Positions 31,470 to 40,091 of a stretch of 64,000 nt of DNA are shown here, in pieces. The stretch is taken from contig NZ_LGIQ01000005.1 of NCBI RefSeq assembly GCF_001187725.1, forward strand, positions 867,350 to 931,349. The letters are read 5' to 3'. This stretch comes from Brevibacillus reuszeri (GTDB lineage: Bacteria > Bacillota > Bacilli > Brevibacillales > Brevibacillaceae). The notes below the pieces were generated by a model, which worked only from the letters and a program-made list of their open reading frames with translations, made no database searches and was not told where the DNA came from. Position 1 is the first letter of the stretch, and each line of letters begins with the position of its first letter. Both the position numbers and the translations under genes were made by a program.

Positions 31470-33548
31470 ATGGAGAAAAAAACAGTCACCTTTGTTGCAA
31501 AAATGGATGAGTTTTTGCAAAACGTTGTAAGTCAATGCCATGAACTGGGCGTTTCTGAAGATATCCATATTGAGGCGATCCGGGTCGATCAGCTGCCACT
31601 TCGATCGATCAGCCCGGGAGCGTTGGTAGTCATTTCGACCAATAGCATCATGCCACTTGTAGAGCCGTACGTACCGCAGAGCTCGAAGATAATTGTGGCG
31701 ACACGGATGCTGCCGTACAACAATTTGCGCGGCGTTCTGGAAATTCCAAAAGGAGTCAAGGTGCTGCTCGTCAGCGACACCGAAGAGACGGCTTTTGAAA
31801 ACGCTGAATTGCTGCGTGCATCGGGAATGGATTTTGACATTTACCCGTACTATCCGGGTGCAGATTATCCGGCAGATATCGAGATCGCAGTAACGCCGGG
31901 CGAGCCCGAGCATGTGCCTGCTCATATACGCAAGGTGGTCGATATCGGCTCGCGCAGCATTGATTTGTCTACGTGGCTTGCGATATACGCTCATTTTAAC
32001 AGCGGCAATTTCCAAAGAGTGACAGCCCGTGCCATGCAATCCCTTGTGTACATCACCAAGCAATTGAGTAACGAAATCCAGCATGCTCACCTGCTCGGTA
32101 AATATTTGGAGTCTATCGTCAACCGAATCGAGGACGCAGTCATCGCCTTTGACGAAAAAGAGCTGATTCGGTTTGTCAATCAAAAAGCGATCGACACCCT
32201 AAATCTTGTAGAAAGCCAGGTAGTAGGAGCGAGTGCGGCGAGCTGCTTGCCGCCGGATTTCTATGAATGTATCCAGCAGTGCGAAGAAAATGAGGATATT
32301 TTGGTAGATTGGGCGAACAAAACCTTCTTTTTCCGCAAAATGCATATCGTCATGGAAGGCAGCTTTCTCGGAAGCCTGCTGTTGTTTCGCAAGGCGGCAG
32401 AAATTGAAAAGCTGGAGCATGACTATCGCATGCGCCTCTATAGCAAAGGGCTGGTAGCGAAATATCAGTTCGAAGATATATACGGAGAAAGCCCTTCGTT
32501 TCAAAAAGTGATCCAGATTGCCAGGAAGATTGCGAGGAGTAACTCCACTGTACTCTTGCTGGGAGAGACAGGGACAGGAAAGGAATTGCTCGCCCAGGCT
32601 ATCCACAATGCCTCCCCGCGGAGGAGAGAGCCATTCGTAGGCGTCAACTTTGCAGCCATTTCCGAAACGCTGTTGGAAAGCGAGCTGTTTGGTTACGAAG
32701 AGGGTGCCTTTACAGGAGCAAGAAAAGGCGGGCATATGGGGTGGTTCGAGCTAGCCCACAAAGGCACGATTTTTCTCGACGAGATTGGAGATGCCAGTGG
32801 AGCGATTCAAAACCGACTGCTTCGCGTTCTGCAAGAGCGTCAAATCATGCGGGTAGGGGGCAATAAAGTCATTCCTACAGATATTCGCGTCATTGCAGCA
32901 ACGAATCAGGATTTGCCACGCATGATCCGCGAAGGCTCCTTTCGCGCCGATTTATATTATCGCTTGAATATACTGCCGATCCATCTGCCTCCACTGCGCA
33001 GTCGCCGTGAAGACATCGGTTGGCTCATCCAGCAATTTGTGAAGAAGTATTCCTTTGACTTGCGGCGAGCTCCCTTTACGTTGACGAGTGAGGCGCTAAA
33101 GGCGATGGAGCAGTACGAGTGGCCTGGAAATATTCGTGAGCTGGAAAATGTCGTAGAGTATTTGGCTCATGTCGTAGAAGAAGAGGCGTATGTCTATCAG
33201 TTGCCGTTTCTTCGCGAAGCGCAGGATTCGCCATTGCCTACAGATGGTCTTGCGGACGAATGTGCTGCGAGCTATTCAGAGTTCGAGAAGCGTGGGTTTT
33301 TGGAGGAAATGGTCTTGATTCTTCAAAACCTGAAGCAAGGCGCTTCGGGCAGATACGTATTGCAGGAGCAGCTAGAGGAGACGGGGCTTGCAATGTCATC
33401 CCAGCAGCTTCGCTACCGGTTAAAGCTGCTGCAGCAGGAAGAACTGATTCATGTCGGGAAAGGAAGACAAGGGAGTCAGATTTCATCCAAGGGCGAAGCA
33501 TTTCTGACCTATTTTCATGTGAAGAGAAATGGAGGCAAATTGACATGA
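31470..33548 (+). CDS. Sigma-54-dependent transcriptional activator
   Basis: This is a 692-residue regulator. Residues about 1-190 are a sensory region with alternating strands and helices, similar in plan to PrpR_N-type receptors. Residues about 205-310 are PAS-like (YLESIVNRIEDAVIAFDEKELIRFVNQKA). Residues about 335-560 are the AAA+ domain with Walker A GETGTGKE at 365-372, the sigma-54-contacting GAFTGA at 412-417, Walker B FLDE at 435-438 and a R-finger region near RVIAATNQ. The C-terminus does not look like the usual Fis-type helix-turn-helix. Residues about 610-692 follow a winged-helix pattern ending VGKGRQGSQISSKGEAFL. Its likely target is the -24/-12 promoter at 28563, with peptide or amino acid as ligand; that is inference. 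The ATG is at 31470. The next gene overlaps its stop. Confidence 0.92.
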   Translation: MEKKTVTFVAKMDEFLQNVVSQCHELGVSEDIHIEAIRVDQLPLRSISPGALVVISTNSIMPLVEPYVPQSSKIIVATRMLPYNNLRGVLEIPKGVKVLLVSDTEETAFENAELLRASGMDFDIYPYYPGADYPADIEIAVTPGEPEHVPAHIRKVVDIGSRSIDLSTWLAIYAHFNSGNFQRVTARAMQSLVYITKQLSNEIQHAHLLGKYLESIVNRIEDAVIAFDEKELIRFVNQKAIDTLNLVESQVVGASAASCLPPDFYECIQQCEENEDILVDWANKTFFFRKMHIVMEGSFLGSLLLFRKAAEIEKLEHDYRMRLYSKGLVAKYQFEDIYGESPSFQKVIQIARKIARSNSTVLLLGETGTGKELLAQAIHNASPRRREPFVGVNFAAISETLLESELFGYEEGAFTGARKGGHMGWFELAHKGTIFLDEIGDASGAIQNRLLRVLQERQIMRVGGNKVIPTDIRVIAATNQDLPRMIREGSFRADLYYRLNILPIHLPPLRSRREDIGWLIQQFVKKYSFDLRRAPFTLTSEALKAMEQYEWPGNIRELENVVEYLAHVVEEEAYVYQLPFLREAQDSPLPTDGLADECAASYSEFEKRGFLEEMVLILQNLKQGASGRYVLQEQLEETGLAMSSQQLRYRLKLLQQEELIHVGKGRQGSQISSKGEAFLTYFHVKRNGGKLT

Positions 33549-34978
33549 GGGAGTACTGGGAGCAGCAGGCGCTTTTGCAAAAAGACGCATTCCTGGCAGA
33601 TCTGAAATCGTTTCTTGCCATTAACAGCATCGAGGACATGTCGACAGCAGCAGCTGGAAAACCATTCGGCGAAGGGGTCGCACAGGCTTTGGAAGCAATG
33701 CTTGATCGCGGTGTTCATGACGGTTTTCAAACAAAAAATCTCGAGGGGTATGCAGGTACGATCTCCTATGGTGAGGGTGACGACGAGATTGGTGTCCTGG
33801 TTCATGTTGACGTCGTAACCGTTGGAGAAGGCTGGATTACTCCTCCCTTTGAACCGAGCATTCGGGACGGGAAAATCTATGCGCGTGGAGCAATTGACGA
33901 CAAAGGCCCAGCGCTGGCTGCCTATTATGCCTTGAAAATGGTAAAAGACTCCAGTCTGCCACTACAAAAACGAGTTCGCCTCATCATCGGAACGGATGAG
34001 GAAAGTGGATGGCTCTGTATGAAATATTTTGCCGAGCATGATCAAGTTCCACAGGTCGGCTTCTCACCAGATTCCTCTTTTCCGATGACGCATGCTGAAA
34101 AAGGACAAATCAATCCGACGCTGACAATACCTCATCATGTGCCTCTAGGCAATCCAAAAGGCTTGCGTTTGGTATCGTTCATCTCAGGTGATCAGGGGAA
34201 TAGTGTTCCGGACAAAGCGATTGCCGTGATTGACTTCGATCATGACGCAAAGGATGAAGCAACCTTTCAGGAGATTGCAGGGGGATGGGCGGAGTTTCTT
34301 CGCTTGCATCAAGCGACGGGCAATCTGAAGCAAACGGAAGCTGGGCAGCTGCACTTTTCGATAGCGGGCAAGCCTGCACATGGGATGGAGCCATTCCGAG
34401 GAGTGAATGCCGGAACACTGCTCGCTTTGTTTTTGAAAACGCTCTCGTTCGAAGCTTCTGAGTATTCGTTTCTTTCGCTTCTCTCAGACATTTTGCACGA
34501 GGATCACTACGGGGAATATTTGCACATGGCATGTGAGGACGAGGTGTCTGGCAAGCTGACGGTCAACGCAGGGATACTACGTTACAACCAGCAAGAGGGA
34601 GGCAGTGTCCGCCTGAACATCCGCTACCCAGCCACCATTTCCTGTCCGGAATACGTTGAAAAGCTGGAACGGCGGGTGGACGAGCTGGGCTGGACGATCT
34701 CCAATCTGCGCACCTCCAAATCGCATTATGTACCAAAGGATCATCCAGTTATTCAAACATTGTCTCGCGTCTATGAGGAGCATACTGGTATGACTGCCCA
34801 TCTGCTATCCTCGGGCGGTGCTACTTACGCGAAAATCATGAATGCTGGTGTTGCTTTTGGACCGCTTTTCCCAGGAAAAGAATCCACCGCTCATTTGGCG
34901 AATGAGTACGCCGAAATCGATGATCTGCTGAAGGCGATGGCTATTTATGCCGATGCGATCTACCAACTGGCGAAATAA
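33545..34978 (+). CDS. pepV: PepV-type Mn/Zn-dependent dipeptidase (M20 family)
   Basis: This is a 477-residue cytoplasmic peptidase that splits dipeptides and some tripeptides. The ATG at 33545 overlaps the activator stop (ATGA) and follows GGAGG. The frame is open far upstream, but that part is the activator gene in another frame. Metal-ligand segments are LVHVDVVTVG (His), YARGAIDDKGP (bridging Asp), IGTDEESGW (catalytic Glu and ligand Glu), FSPDSSFPM (Asp) and ESTAHLANEY (His near the C-terminus). The lid domain between about residues 190 and 390 has the AGKPAHGMEPF signature. It is set between the activator gene and permease genes and probably processes imported peptides. Confidence 0.94.
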   Translation: MREYWEQQALLQKDAFLADLKSFLAINSIEDMSTAAAGKPFGEGVAQALEAMLDRGVHDGFQTKNLEGYAGTISYGEGDDEIGVLVHVDVVTVGEGWITPPFEPSIRDGKIYARGAIDDKGPALAAYYALKMVKDSSLPLQKRVRLIIGTDEESGWLCMKYFAEHDQVPQVGFSPDSSFPMTHAEKGQINPTLTIPHHVPLGNPKGLRLVSFISGDQGNSVPDKAIAVIDFDHDAKDEATFQEIAGGWAEFLRLHQATGNLKQTEAGQLHFSIAGKPAHGMEPFRGVNAGTLLALFLKTLSFEASEYSFLSLLSDILHEDHYGEYLHMACEDEVSGKLTVNAGILRYNQQEGGSVRLNIRYPATISCPEYVEKLERRVDELGWTISNLRTSKSHYVPKDHPVIQTLSRVYEEHTGMTAHLLSSGGATYAKIMNAGVAFGPLFPGKESTAHLANEYAEIDDLLKAMAIYADAIYQLAK

Positions 34979-34994
34979 AACGAGGAGGACTTCG

Positions 34995-35927
34995 ATGTCG
35001 AACTATCTAGTAAAACGCGTTTTGATGATGATCGTCACGCTCTGGATCATTGTGACGCTGACGTTTTCCTTGATGCATGCGATCCCGGGCAACCCGTTTG
35101 CCTCTGAATCGGATCAGCTTCCAGAGCAAATTCTCAACAACCTGCGAGCCAAATACAATCTGGATCAGCCTTTGCCTGTGCAATACGTGCTTTATTTGAA
35201 AAATTTGCTGATGCTTGATTTGGGTCCGTCCATTAAATCCGATTCGCGCGGGGTCAATGACATGATCTCCGATGGCTTTGGCGCTTCTGCTTGGCTTGGG
35301 GCGCAAGCGATTAGTATTGCTCTCATATTTGGCATTCTGTTCGGAATTATTGCTGCACTCAACCGTAACAAGTGGCTGGATTATGTGGCAATGGCGCTCG
35401 CTGTCATGGGTGTTGCGATACCGAGCTTCATCATGGCACCTCTCCTGATTAACTATCTTGCAATCAAGGTTAAGATTTTTCCAGTTGCGACATGGGGAAC
35501 GTGGATGCATACAATTCTGCCGTCGCTTGCTCTTGCTTTTGGACCAGTCGCAGTCATTACGCGATACATGCGTGCGAGCATGATTGAGGTCATGAATCAA
35601 AACTACATCCGTACAGCGGAGGCAAAAGGGATTCCGATGTGGATCATCGTCATTCGCCACGGTATTCGCAATGCGATTTTGCCAGTCGTTACCTTTCTGG
35701 GACCACTGATTGCTTCTTTGATTACAGGAACCTTTGTCGTGGAGAAAATCTTCGCCATCCCGGGTATCGGGAAGTACTTCGTAGATGGCATTTTCAACCG
35801 CGACTATCCGGTGATTTTGGGGACAACGATCTTTTATAGTGCGATTTTGATCGTCACGATCTTTTTGATCGATATCGCGTACACCCTGATTGACCCACGA
35901 ATCAAGCTGACCAATAAGGAGAGATAA
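34995..35927 (+). CDS. Peptide ABC transporter permease (OppB/DppB family)
   Basis: This is a 310-residue membrane protein with six transmembrane segments. The ATG at 34995 follows GAGGAGG by 6 bases; the frame begins at 34947, inside pepV. The family N-terminus is YLVKRVLMMIVTLWIIVTLTFSLMHAIPGNPF. The EAA loop EAKGIPMWIIVIRHGIRNAILPV is near residues 205-227, and the C-terminus has PGIGKYFVDGIFNRDYPVI. It forms the pore with the next gene product and receives peptide from the lipoprotein encoded at 29724. Confidence 0.95.
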   Translation: MSNYLVKRVLMMIVTLWIIVTLTFSLMHAIPGNPFASESDQLPEQILNNLRAKYNLDQPLPVQYVLYLKNLLMLDLGPSIKSDSRGVNDMISDGFGASAWLGAQAISIALIFGILFGIIAALNRNKWLDYVAMALAVMGVAIPSFIMAPLLINYLAIKVKIFPVATWGTWMHTILPSLALAFGPVAVITRYMRASMIEVMNQNYIRTAEAKGIPMWIIVIRHGIRNAILPVVTFLGPLIASLITGTFVVEKIFAIPGIGKYFVDGIFNRDYPVILGTTIFYSAILIVTIFLIDIAYTLIDPRIKLTNKER

Positions 35928-35930
35928 CCA

Positions 35931-36872
35931 TTGGCAATGGAACAAAGAATAGACCCGTTATTTCGCCCTTTGGCCAAAAACACGCAGGCCAATGTCATCT
36001 CACGGCCGAGTCTTAGCAATGCGCAGCAAGTAATTCGCAAGCTGATCAAAAACAAATTGGCGATGCTAGGACTGATCATCATCGTATTGCTGGTGGGCAT
36101 GGCGATCATCGGACCGAGCATGGTTCCGTATAGCTATTCAGATCAGAGCTTGTTGACCAAAAACCAGGAAACTTCCTCGGAGCATTGGTTTGGTACCGAT
36201 GAGCTTGGACGCGACATGTTTGCCCGTACATGGTATGGAGCGAGGATTTCACTCACGATTGGTGTCGTAGCAGCGCTCATCGACCTGGTGATCGGGGTTA
36301 CAGTCGGAGGTATTGCTGGCTACATGGCAGGGCGTGGCAAGCGCGGTGATCGCATCGATACGATTATCATGCGTGTAATTGAAGTGCTGTATGGGCTTCC
36401 ATACCTGTTGGTTGTCATTTTGCTGATGGTAGTCATGGAGCCAGGAATGCTTACGATTATCATCGCTTTGTCTGCGACTGGCTGGACCGGGATGGCGCGT
36501 CTAGTGCGTGGGCAAATTTTGCAGCTGAAGAACCAGGAATTTATTTTGGCAGCTCAAGTACTGGGAGCCAAATTTACACGCATTTTATTGAAGCATTTGA
36601 TTCCGAATACGATTGGCGTCATTATCGTGAATCTGACCTTTACGATTCCCTCTGCGATCTTTGCCGAGTCGTTCCTGAGCTTCTTGGGGCTGGGTGTACA
36701 AGCACCTGTAGCGAGCTGGGGTACGATGACAAACGATGGCCTTGGTGTTATTTTGACAGGCGATTGGTGGCGTCTGTTTTTCCCTGCCTTGATGATTTCA
36801 TTGACGATGTTTGCCTTCAACGTATTTGGTGACGGCTTACAGGATGCACTGGACCCGCGACTGCGTGATTAA
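35931..36872 (+). CDS. Peptide ABC transporter permease (OppC/DppC family)
   Basis: This is a 313-residue protein. I choose the TTG at 35931, 8 bases after AAGGAGA; an ATG at 35937 is 14 bases away. Membrane segments begin with KNKLAMLGLIIIVLLVGMAII. The family signature HWFGTDELGRDMFAR follows near residue 83, with GARISLTIGVVAAL behind it. The EAA-type loop AAQVLGAKFTRILLKHLIPNTIGVI is at about 206-230, and the C-terminus has NDGLGVILTGDWWRLFFPAL. The gene is 3 bp after oppB and is followed by the two ATPase genes. Confidence 0.95.
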   Translation: MAMEQRIDPLFRPLAKNTQANVISRPSLSNAQQVIRKLIKNKLAMLGLIIIVLLVGMAIIGPSMVPYSYSDQSLLTKNQETSSEHWFGTDELGRDMFARTWYGARISLTIGVVAALIDLVIGVTVGGIAGYMAGRGKRGDRIDTIIMRVIEVLYGLPYLLVVILLMVVMEPGMLTIIIALSATGWTGMARLVRGQILQLKNQEFILAAQVLGAKFTRILLKHLIPNTIGVIIVNLTFTIPSAIFAESFLSFLGLGVQAPVASWGTMTNDGLGVILTGDWWRLFFPALMISLTMFAFNVFGDGLQDALDPRLRD

Positions 36873-36930
36873 AGGCTCCTTGTGAAAGGCGAGGAAACAA
36901 GAGTGACGAGAGACGGGGGGAGAAATGACG

Positions 36931-37953
36931 ATGAAGCAGCATTTGCTAGAAATCGATGATTTAAAGGTGAATTTCAAGACGTACGGTGGCGAAGTCCAGG
37001 CTGTACGGGGCGTTTCCTTCCATGTAGACAAAGGGGAAACGGTCGCGATCGTGGGAGAGAGTGGCTGTGGCAAGAGTGTGACGGCTCAGGCGATAATGGG
37101 GCTCATCCCTAATCCCCCGGGGAGAATTATTGGAGGCAAGGTCGTTTTCGAAGGAAAAGAGATCACGCATTTGCCGAAGAAGGAACTGCTTGGCATTCGG
37201 GGGACGCAGATCGGGATGGTCTTCCAAGACCCGATGACAGCACTGAATCCGACGATGAAGGTAGGAACCCAGATTGTAGAAGGCTTTGTTCGCAGTCAAA
37301 AGGTGACGAGAGAAGAAGCGCGAAAACGGGCGATTGAAATGCTCGGACTGGTCGGTATACCGGACCCGGAAAAACGGATCGATCAATATCCACACCAATT
37401 CAGCGGAGGAATGCGTCAGCGTGTCGTTATCGCTATCGCACTCGCTTGTCAGCCAAAGCTGGTTATCGCAGATGAACCGACGACAGCACTCGATGTAACC
37501 ATCCAGGCGCAAATTCTTGACCTGTTGAAGCGACTGCAGGAAGAGCAGGAGCTGTCTGTTGTCATCATTACCCATGACTTGGGAGTGGTAGCAGAGGTTG
37601 CTCACCGCATGGTTGTCATGTACGCAGGAATGGTCGTAGAGACGGGAACCGTCGAAGATGTGTTTGCCAATCCTCGTCATCCGTACACATGGGGATTGAT
37701 GCGTTCACTGCCACGTTTGGATGAGGGTGAAAAGCAGCGCTTGATACCGATTGAAGGAAGTCCGCCAGACTTGTTCCAACCGCCAAAGGGCTGCCCGTTT
37801 GCCGCTCGTTGTGATTTTGCCATGGAAGTATGCGATCAACAAATGCCAGTAACGAGTGAGTTTGCAGAGGGGCATCAGGCAGCATGCTGGCTGCACGACC
37901 CGCGGGCGCCACGTATCGAAGAGCTGGTTGCAGCAGGGAGGCAAGGAGTATGA
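36931..37953 (+). CDS. Peptide ABC transporter ATP-binding protein (OppD/DppD family)
   Basis: This is a 340-residue ATPase. The start is ATG 36931, 10 bases after GGGGGG; ATG 36925 is also in frame but only 2 to 4 bases from it. Walker A GESGCGKS is near residue 45, the Q-loop [10 protein letters not shown] near 98, the ABC signature FSGGMRQRV near 153, Walker [13 protein letters not shown] at about 170-181, and the switch His in ITHDLG at about 207. The C-terminal oligopeptide-transporter extension has the CPFAARC cysteine motif, which in this family can hold an Fe-S cluster. It works as a pair with the next gene product. Confidence 0.95.
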   Translation: MKQHLLEIDDLKVNFKTYGGEVQAVRGVSFHVDKGETVAIVGESGCGKSVTAQAIMGLIPNPPGRIIGGKVVFEGKEITHLPKKELLGIRGTQIGMVFQDPMTALNPTMKVGTQIVEGFVRSQKVTREEARKRAIEMLGLVGIPDPEKRIDQYPHQFSGGMRQRVVIAIALACQPKLVIADEPTTALDVTIQAQILDLLKRLQEEQELSVVIITHDLGVVAEVAHRMVVMYAGMVVETGTVEDVFANPRHPYTWGLMRSLPRLDEGEKQRLIPIEGSPPDLFQPPKGCPFAARCDFAMEVCDQQMPVTSEFAEGHQAACWLHDPRAPRIEELVAAGRQGV

Positions 37954-38894
37954 CGCAGGCACTTGTGGAAGTACGTAACTTGAAAAAGTACTTTTCGATT
38001 GGACAAGAGTTTGACCTCAAAGCGGTAGATGGTGTTTCCTTTACGATCAATAAGGGGGAAACGCTTGGACTGGTAGGGGAGAGCGGATGCGGGAAATCCA
38101 CGCTTGGACGTACGATCATCAGACTCTATGAGAATACAGACGGCGAAGTTTTGTTTAAAGGGAAGAATGTGCACAAGCTGCGCGGCAAGGAAATCGGTCA
38201 GTTTAATCGGGATGTGCAGATGATATTTCAAGACCCGCAGGCGAGTCTGAACCCGCGGATGACGGTGGAGGATATCATTGCTGAAGGGCTGGATATTCAC
38301 GGTCTAAACCGGGGAATGCGCCGGGAGCGTGTGGCGGAGCTGTTACAGCTGGTAGGATTGCATCGTGATCACGCGCAGCGCTTCCCACATGAATTCAGTG
38401 GTGGTCAGAGGCAGCGGATCGGGATCGCAAGAGCGCTGGCTGTCGAGCCAGAGTTTATCATTGCTGATGAGCCGATATCTGCGCTTGATGTTTCCATTCA
38501 GGCACAAGTTGTAAATCTGCTGGAGGACCTGCAGCAAGATCGGGGACTGACCTATTTGTTCATCGCCCACGATCTGTCTATGGTGAAGCATATTTCGAAT
38601 CGCATCGGTGTGATGTATTTAGGCAAAATGGTGGAGCTGGCTACAAGCAAGGAGCTGTATGCTCGTCCGCTTCATCCGTATACGCAGGCACTGCTTTCCT
38701 CTGTTCCAGTACCGGACCCGACTGTAAAACGGGAGAGAATCGTACTCCAGGGTGATTTGCCTAGCCCAGCGAACAAGCCGAGTGGTTGTGGCTTTCGAAC
38801 TCGTTGCCCATTGGCGACGGCTCGCTGTGCGGAAGAGGAGCCAGTATGGCAGGAGGCAGAGGCGGGGCACTGGGTTGCTTGTCATCTGATTTAA
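37950..38894 (+). CDS. Peptide ABC transporter ATP-binding protein (OppF/DppF family)
   Basis: This is a 314-residue ATPase. The ATG at 37950 overlaps the stop of the previous gene (ATGA) and has AAGGAG just 2 bases upstream, so translation depends on coupling. It has Walker [13 protein letters not shown] near residue 46, [12 protein letters not shown] (Q-loop), [15 protein letters not shown] (signature), [11 protein letters not shown] (Walker B) and FIAHDLSMV (switch His). The family tail has the [14 protein letters not shown] cysteine motif. It is the last gene of the unit and is followed by a strong terminator. Confidence 0.95.
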   Translation: MTQALVEVRNLKKYFSIGQEFDLKAVDGVSFTINKGETLGLVGESGCGKSTLGRTIIRLYENTDGEVLFKGKNVHKLRGKEIGQFNRDVQMIFQDPQASLNPRMTVEDIIAEGLDIHGLNRGMRRERVAELLQLVGLHRDHAQRFPHEFSGGQRQRIGIARALAVEPEFIIADEPISALDVSIQAQVVNLLEDLQQDRGLTYLFIAHDLSMVKHISNRIGVMYLGKMVELATSKELYARPLHPYTQALLSSVPVPDPTVKRERIVLQGDLPSPANKPSGCGFRTRCPLATARCAEEEPVWQEAEAGHWVACHLI

Positions 38895-38918
38895 GGCAAT
38901 CGTTCTTTTGTGCATGTG

Positions 38919-38949
38919 AAAAGACGTTCCGAAGCCGGAACGTCTTTTT
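38919..38949. terminator. Bidirectional terminator after the peptide transporter unit
   Basis: The stem AAAAGACGTTCCG / CGGAACGTCTTTT has a short loop and a T-run on the right and an A-run on the left. It serves the plus-strand unit ending at 38894 and the minus-strand gene ending at 38962. Confidence 0.9.
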
Positions 38950-38961
38950 GGCGTTACTCGT

Positions 38962-39618
38962 TTACGCCCATTGCTTATGTATGCTTTCCGTATACGTGCT
39001 GATGGCTTGGTCATAATCAGGATATTCATATCCGAGGCCATTGGCAACCGCTTTGGAGTATTTTCGAAACAATGCATAGCAAGTGAATAAAGACTGCCAC
39101 ATGCGTGGATAGCTGCTTCCAGAGTACGTAGATACATACCAAAATTCATTACAGCAATCATCAAACTCTCTTGCCGTAGGCTTTTTTATCCAATACTGAC
39201 GATCGCTCGCAATCACTTCAGCTTCGATGCGACTATCCTTATCCAGCAAGACCTCAACCAGACCATCACTATCAGCAAAATAATCGTTTACCTCATTGAT
39301 CAGAATCAGCGTCAGATCCAATTTGTTGCCATCCTCAAAAAGAATCAGATAGGAAAACCAATTTCCTAACTCTGATGGAAACAGCTCCATATCCTCAGGC
39401 TTTTGCATCATGATCCGCTTCCCGAATTGGTCGAGCCAGTGATCATTTTCCTTGAAGGAATCCATATCGGTGACGAAATAAGAAAGATCATAATCCTGAA
39501 ATGCGTCGGGGGAAATGTTTTTATTTGTCCGAGATCCTTCCAGAGTGGCCAGGCGGATTCGATCATCCTTCGCAGCAAAATCTATAATCATCTTCATCAT
39601 TTCATGCTCTGTTCTCAA
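38962..39618 (-). CDS. AadK-like aminoglycoside 6-adenylyltransferase homologue with internal deletion
   Basis: This is a 218-residue protein. The N-terminal part (residues 1-160) and the C-terminal part (about 165-218) match the chromosomal AadK type of B. subtilis closely from memory: LEGSRTNKNI, FQDYDLSYFVTD (catalytic D-x-D), GKRIMMQKPEDMELFP, DRQYWIKKPTAREFDDCCNEFW, then MWQSLFTCYALFRKYSKAV and GYEYPDYD. AadK is about 284 residues long. Here the stretch between the FWxVSTY and the STYxxxxYxxMWxSLF segments is missing, about 66 residues, with the frame kept. The result is a fused WYVSTYSGSSY. The start is TTG 39618, 9 bases after AGGGAGGG. The protein may be inactive, since the missing part contributes to the helical C-terminal substrate domain. 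Confidence 0.85.
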   Translation of the reverse strand: MRTEHEMMKMIIDFAAKDDRIRLATLEGSRTNKNISPDAFQDYDLSYFVTDMDSFKENDHWLDQFGKRIMMQKPEDMELFPSELGNWFSYLILFEDGNKLDLTLILINEVNDYFADSDGLVEVLLDKDSRIEAEVIASDRQYWIKKPTAREFDDCCNEFWYVSTYSGSSYPRMWQSLFTCYALFRKYSKAVANGLGYEYPDYDQAISTYTESIHKQWA

Positions 39619-39694
39619 CGCGAGGAACCCTCCCTATCGGTGGTGCGGATGTTTATAGTAGGCCTCTATAAAGTGTGTAAGTCTCGCAATCTGC

Positions 39695-40072
39695 TTAGAT
39701 ATAGTAGAAGCAGGTAAGAATCAGAGAGAATAAAATCAGACAGGCTCCTATTGTCAAAAGTAGATACGTTCCAAACCGTGCGATTGTTTCCTTTTTTTGT
39801 TCAAAAGCAGGATCGTTTGATTGGAACATATCATTCTCGATCATGCGGGGCTTGCGGAAGAACATGCCTTTCAGCTGTTTGAAGCCACGCAAGAAGACGA
39901 CAAAGAAACCGGAACGAACAACAAGGGCAAGGCATCCGACCATCAAAAAGAACAGACCCAATAAAAAGCTTTGATTAATGATGGATAACAAATGAGTAGG
40001 TTGCAGAGTCATTCCGAGGAGTAGGCTGCTAATAACAGCCAATGCGAGTAGGAGAGTTATCCATTTTTTCAC
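39695..40072 (-). CDS. Small membrane protein, DUF3899-like
   Basis: This is a 125-residue protein with about three hydrophobic segments: residues 4-22 (ITLLLALAVISSLLLGM), 33-57 (NQSFLLGLFFLMVGCLALVV) and 101-123 (TYLLLTIGACLILFSLILTC), separated by a basic loop. This matches the DUF3899 plan. I choose GTG 40072, 10 bases after AAGGAAG; TTG 40078 is closer to that site. Function unknown. It is codirectional with the LysR-type gene, 19 bp after its stop, and may be co-transcribed. Confidence 0.72.
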   Translation of the reverse strand: MKKWITLLLALAVISSLLLGMTLQPTHLLSIINQSFLLGLFFLMVGCLALVVRSGFFVVFLRGFKQLKGMFFRKPRMIENDMFQSNDPAFEQKKETIARFGTYLLLTIGACLILFSLILTCFYYI

Positions 40073-40091
40073 GTACAAAACACTTCCTTAT

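Noticed and set aside
33260..33544. Upstream part of the open frame that contains pepV
   Set aside because: It overlaps the activator coding sequence in another frame. The ATG at 33545 has a ribosome site and gives the normal family N-terminus.
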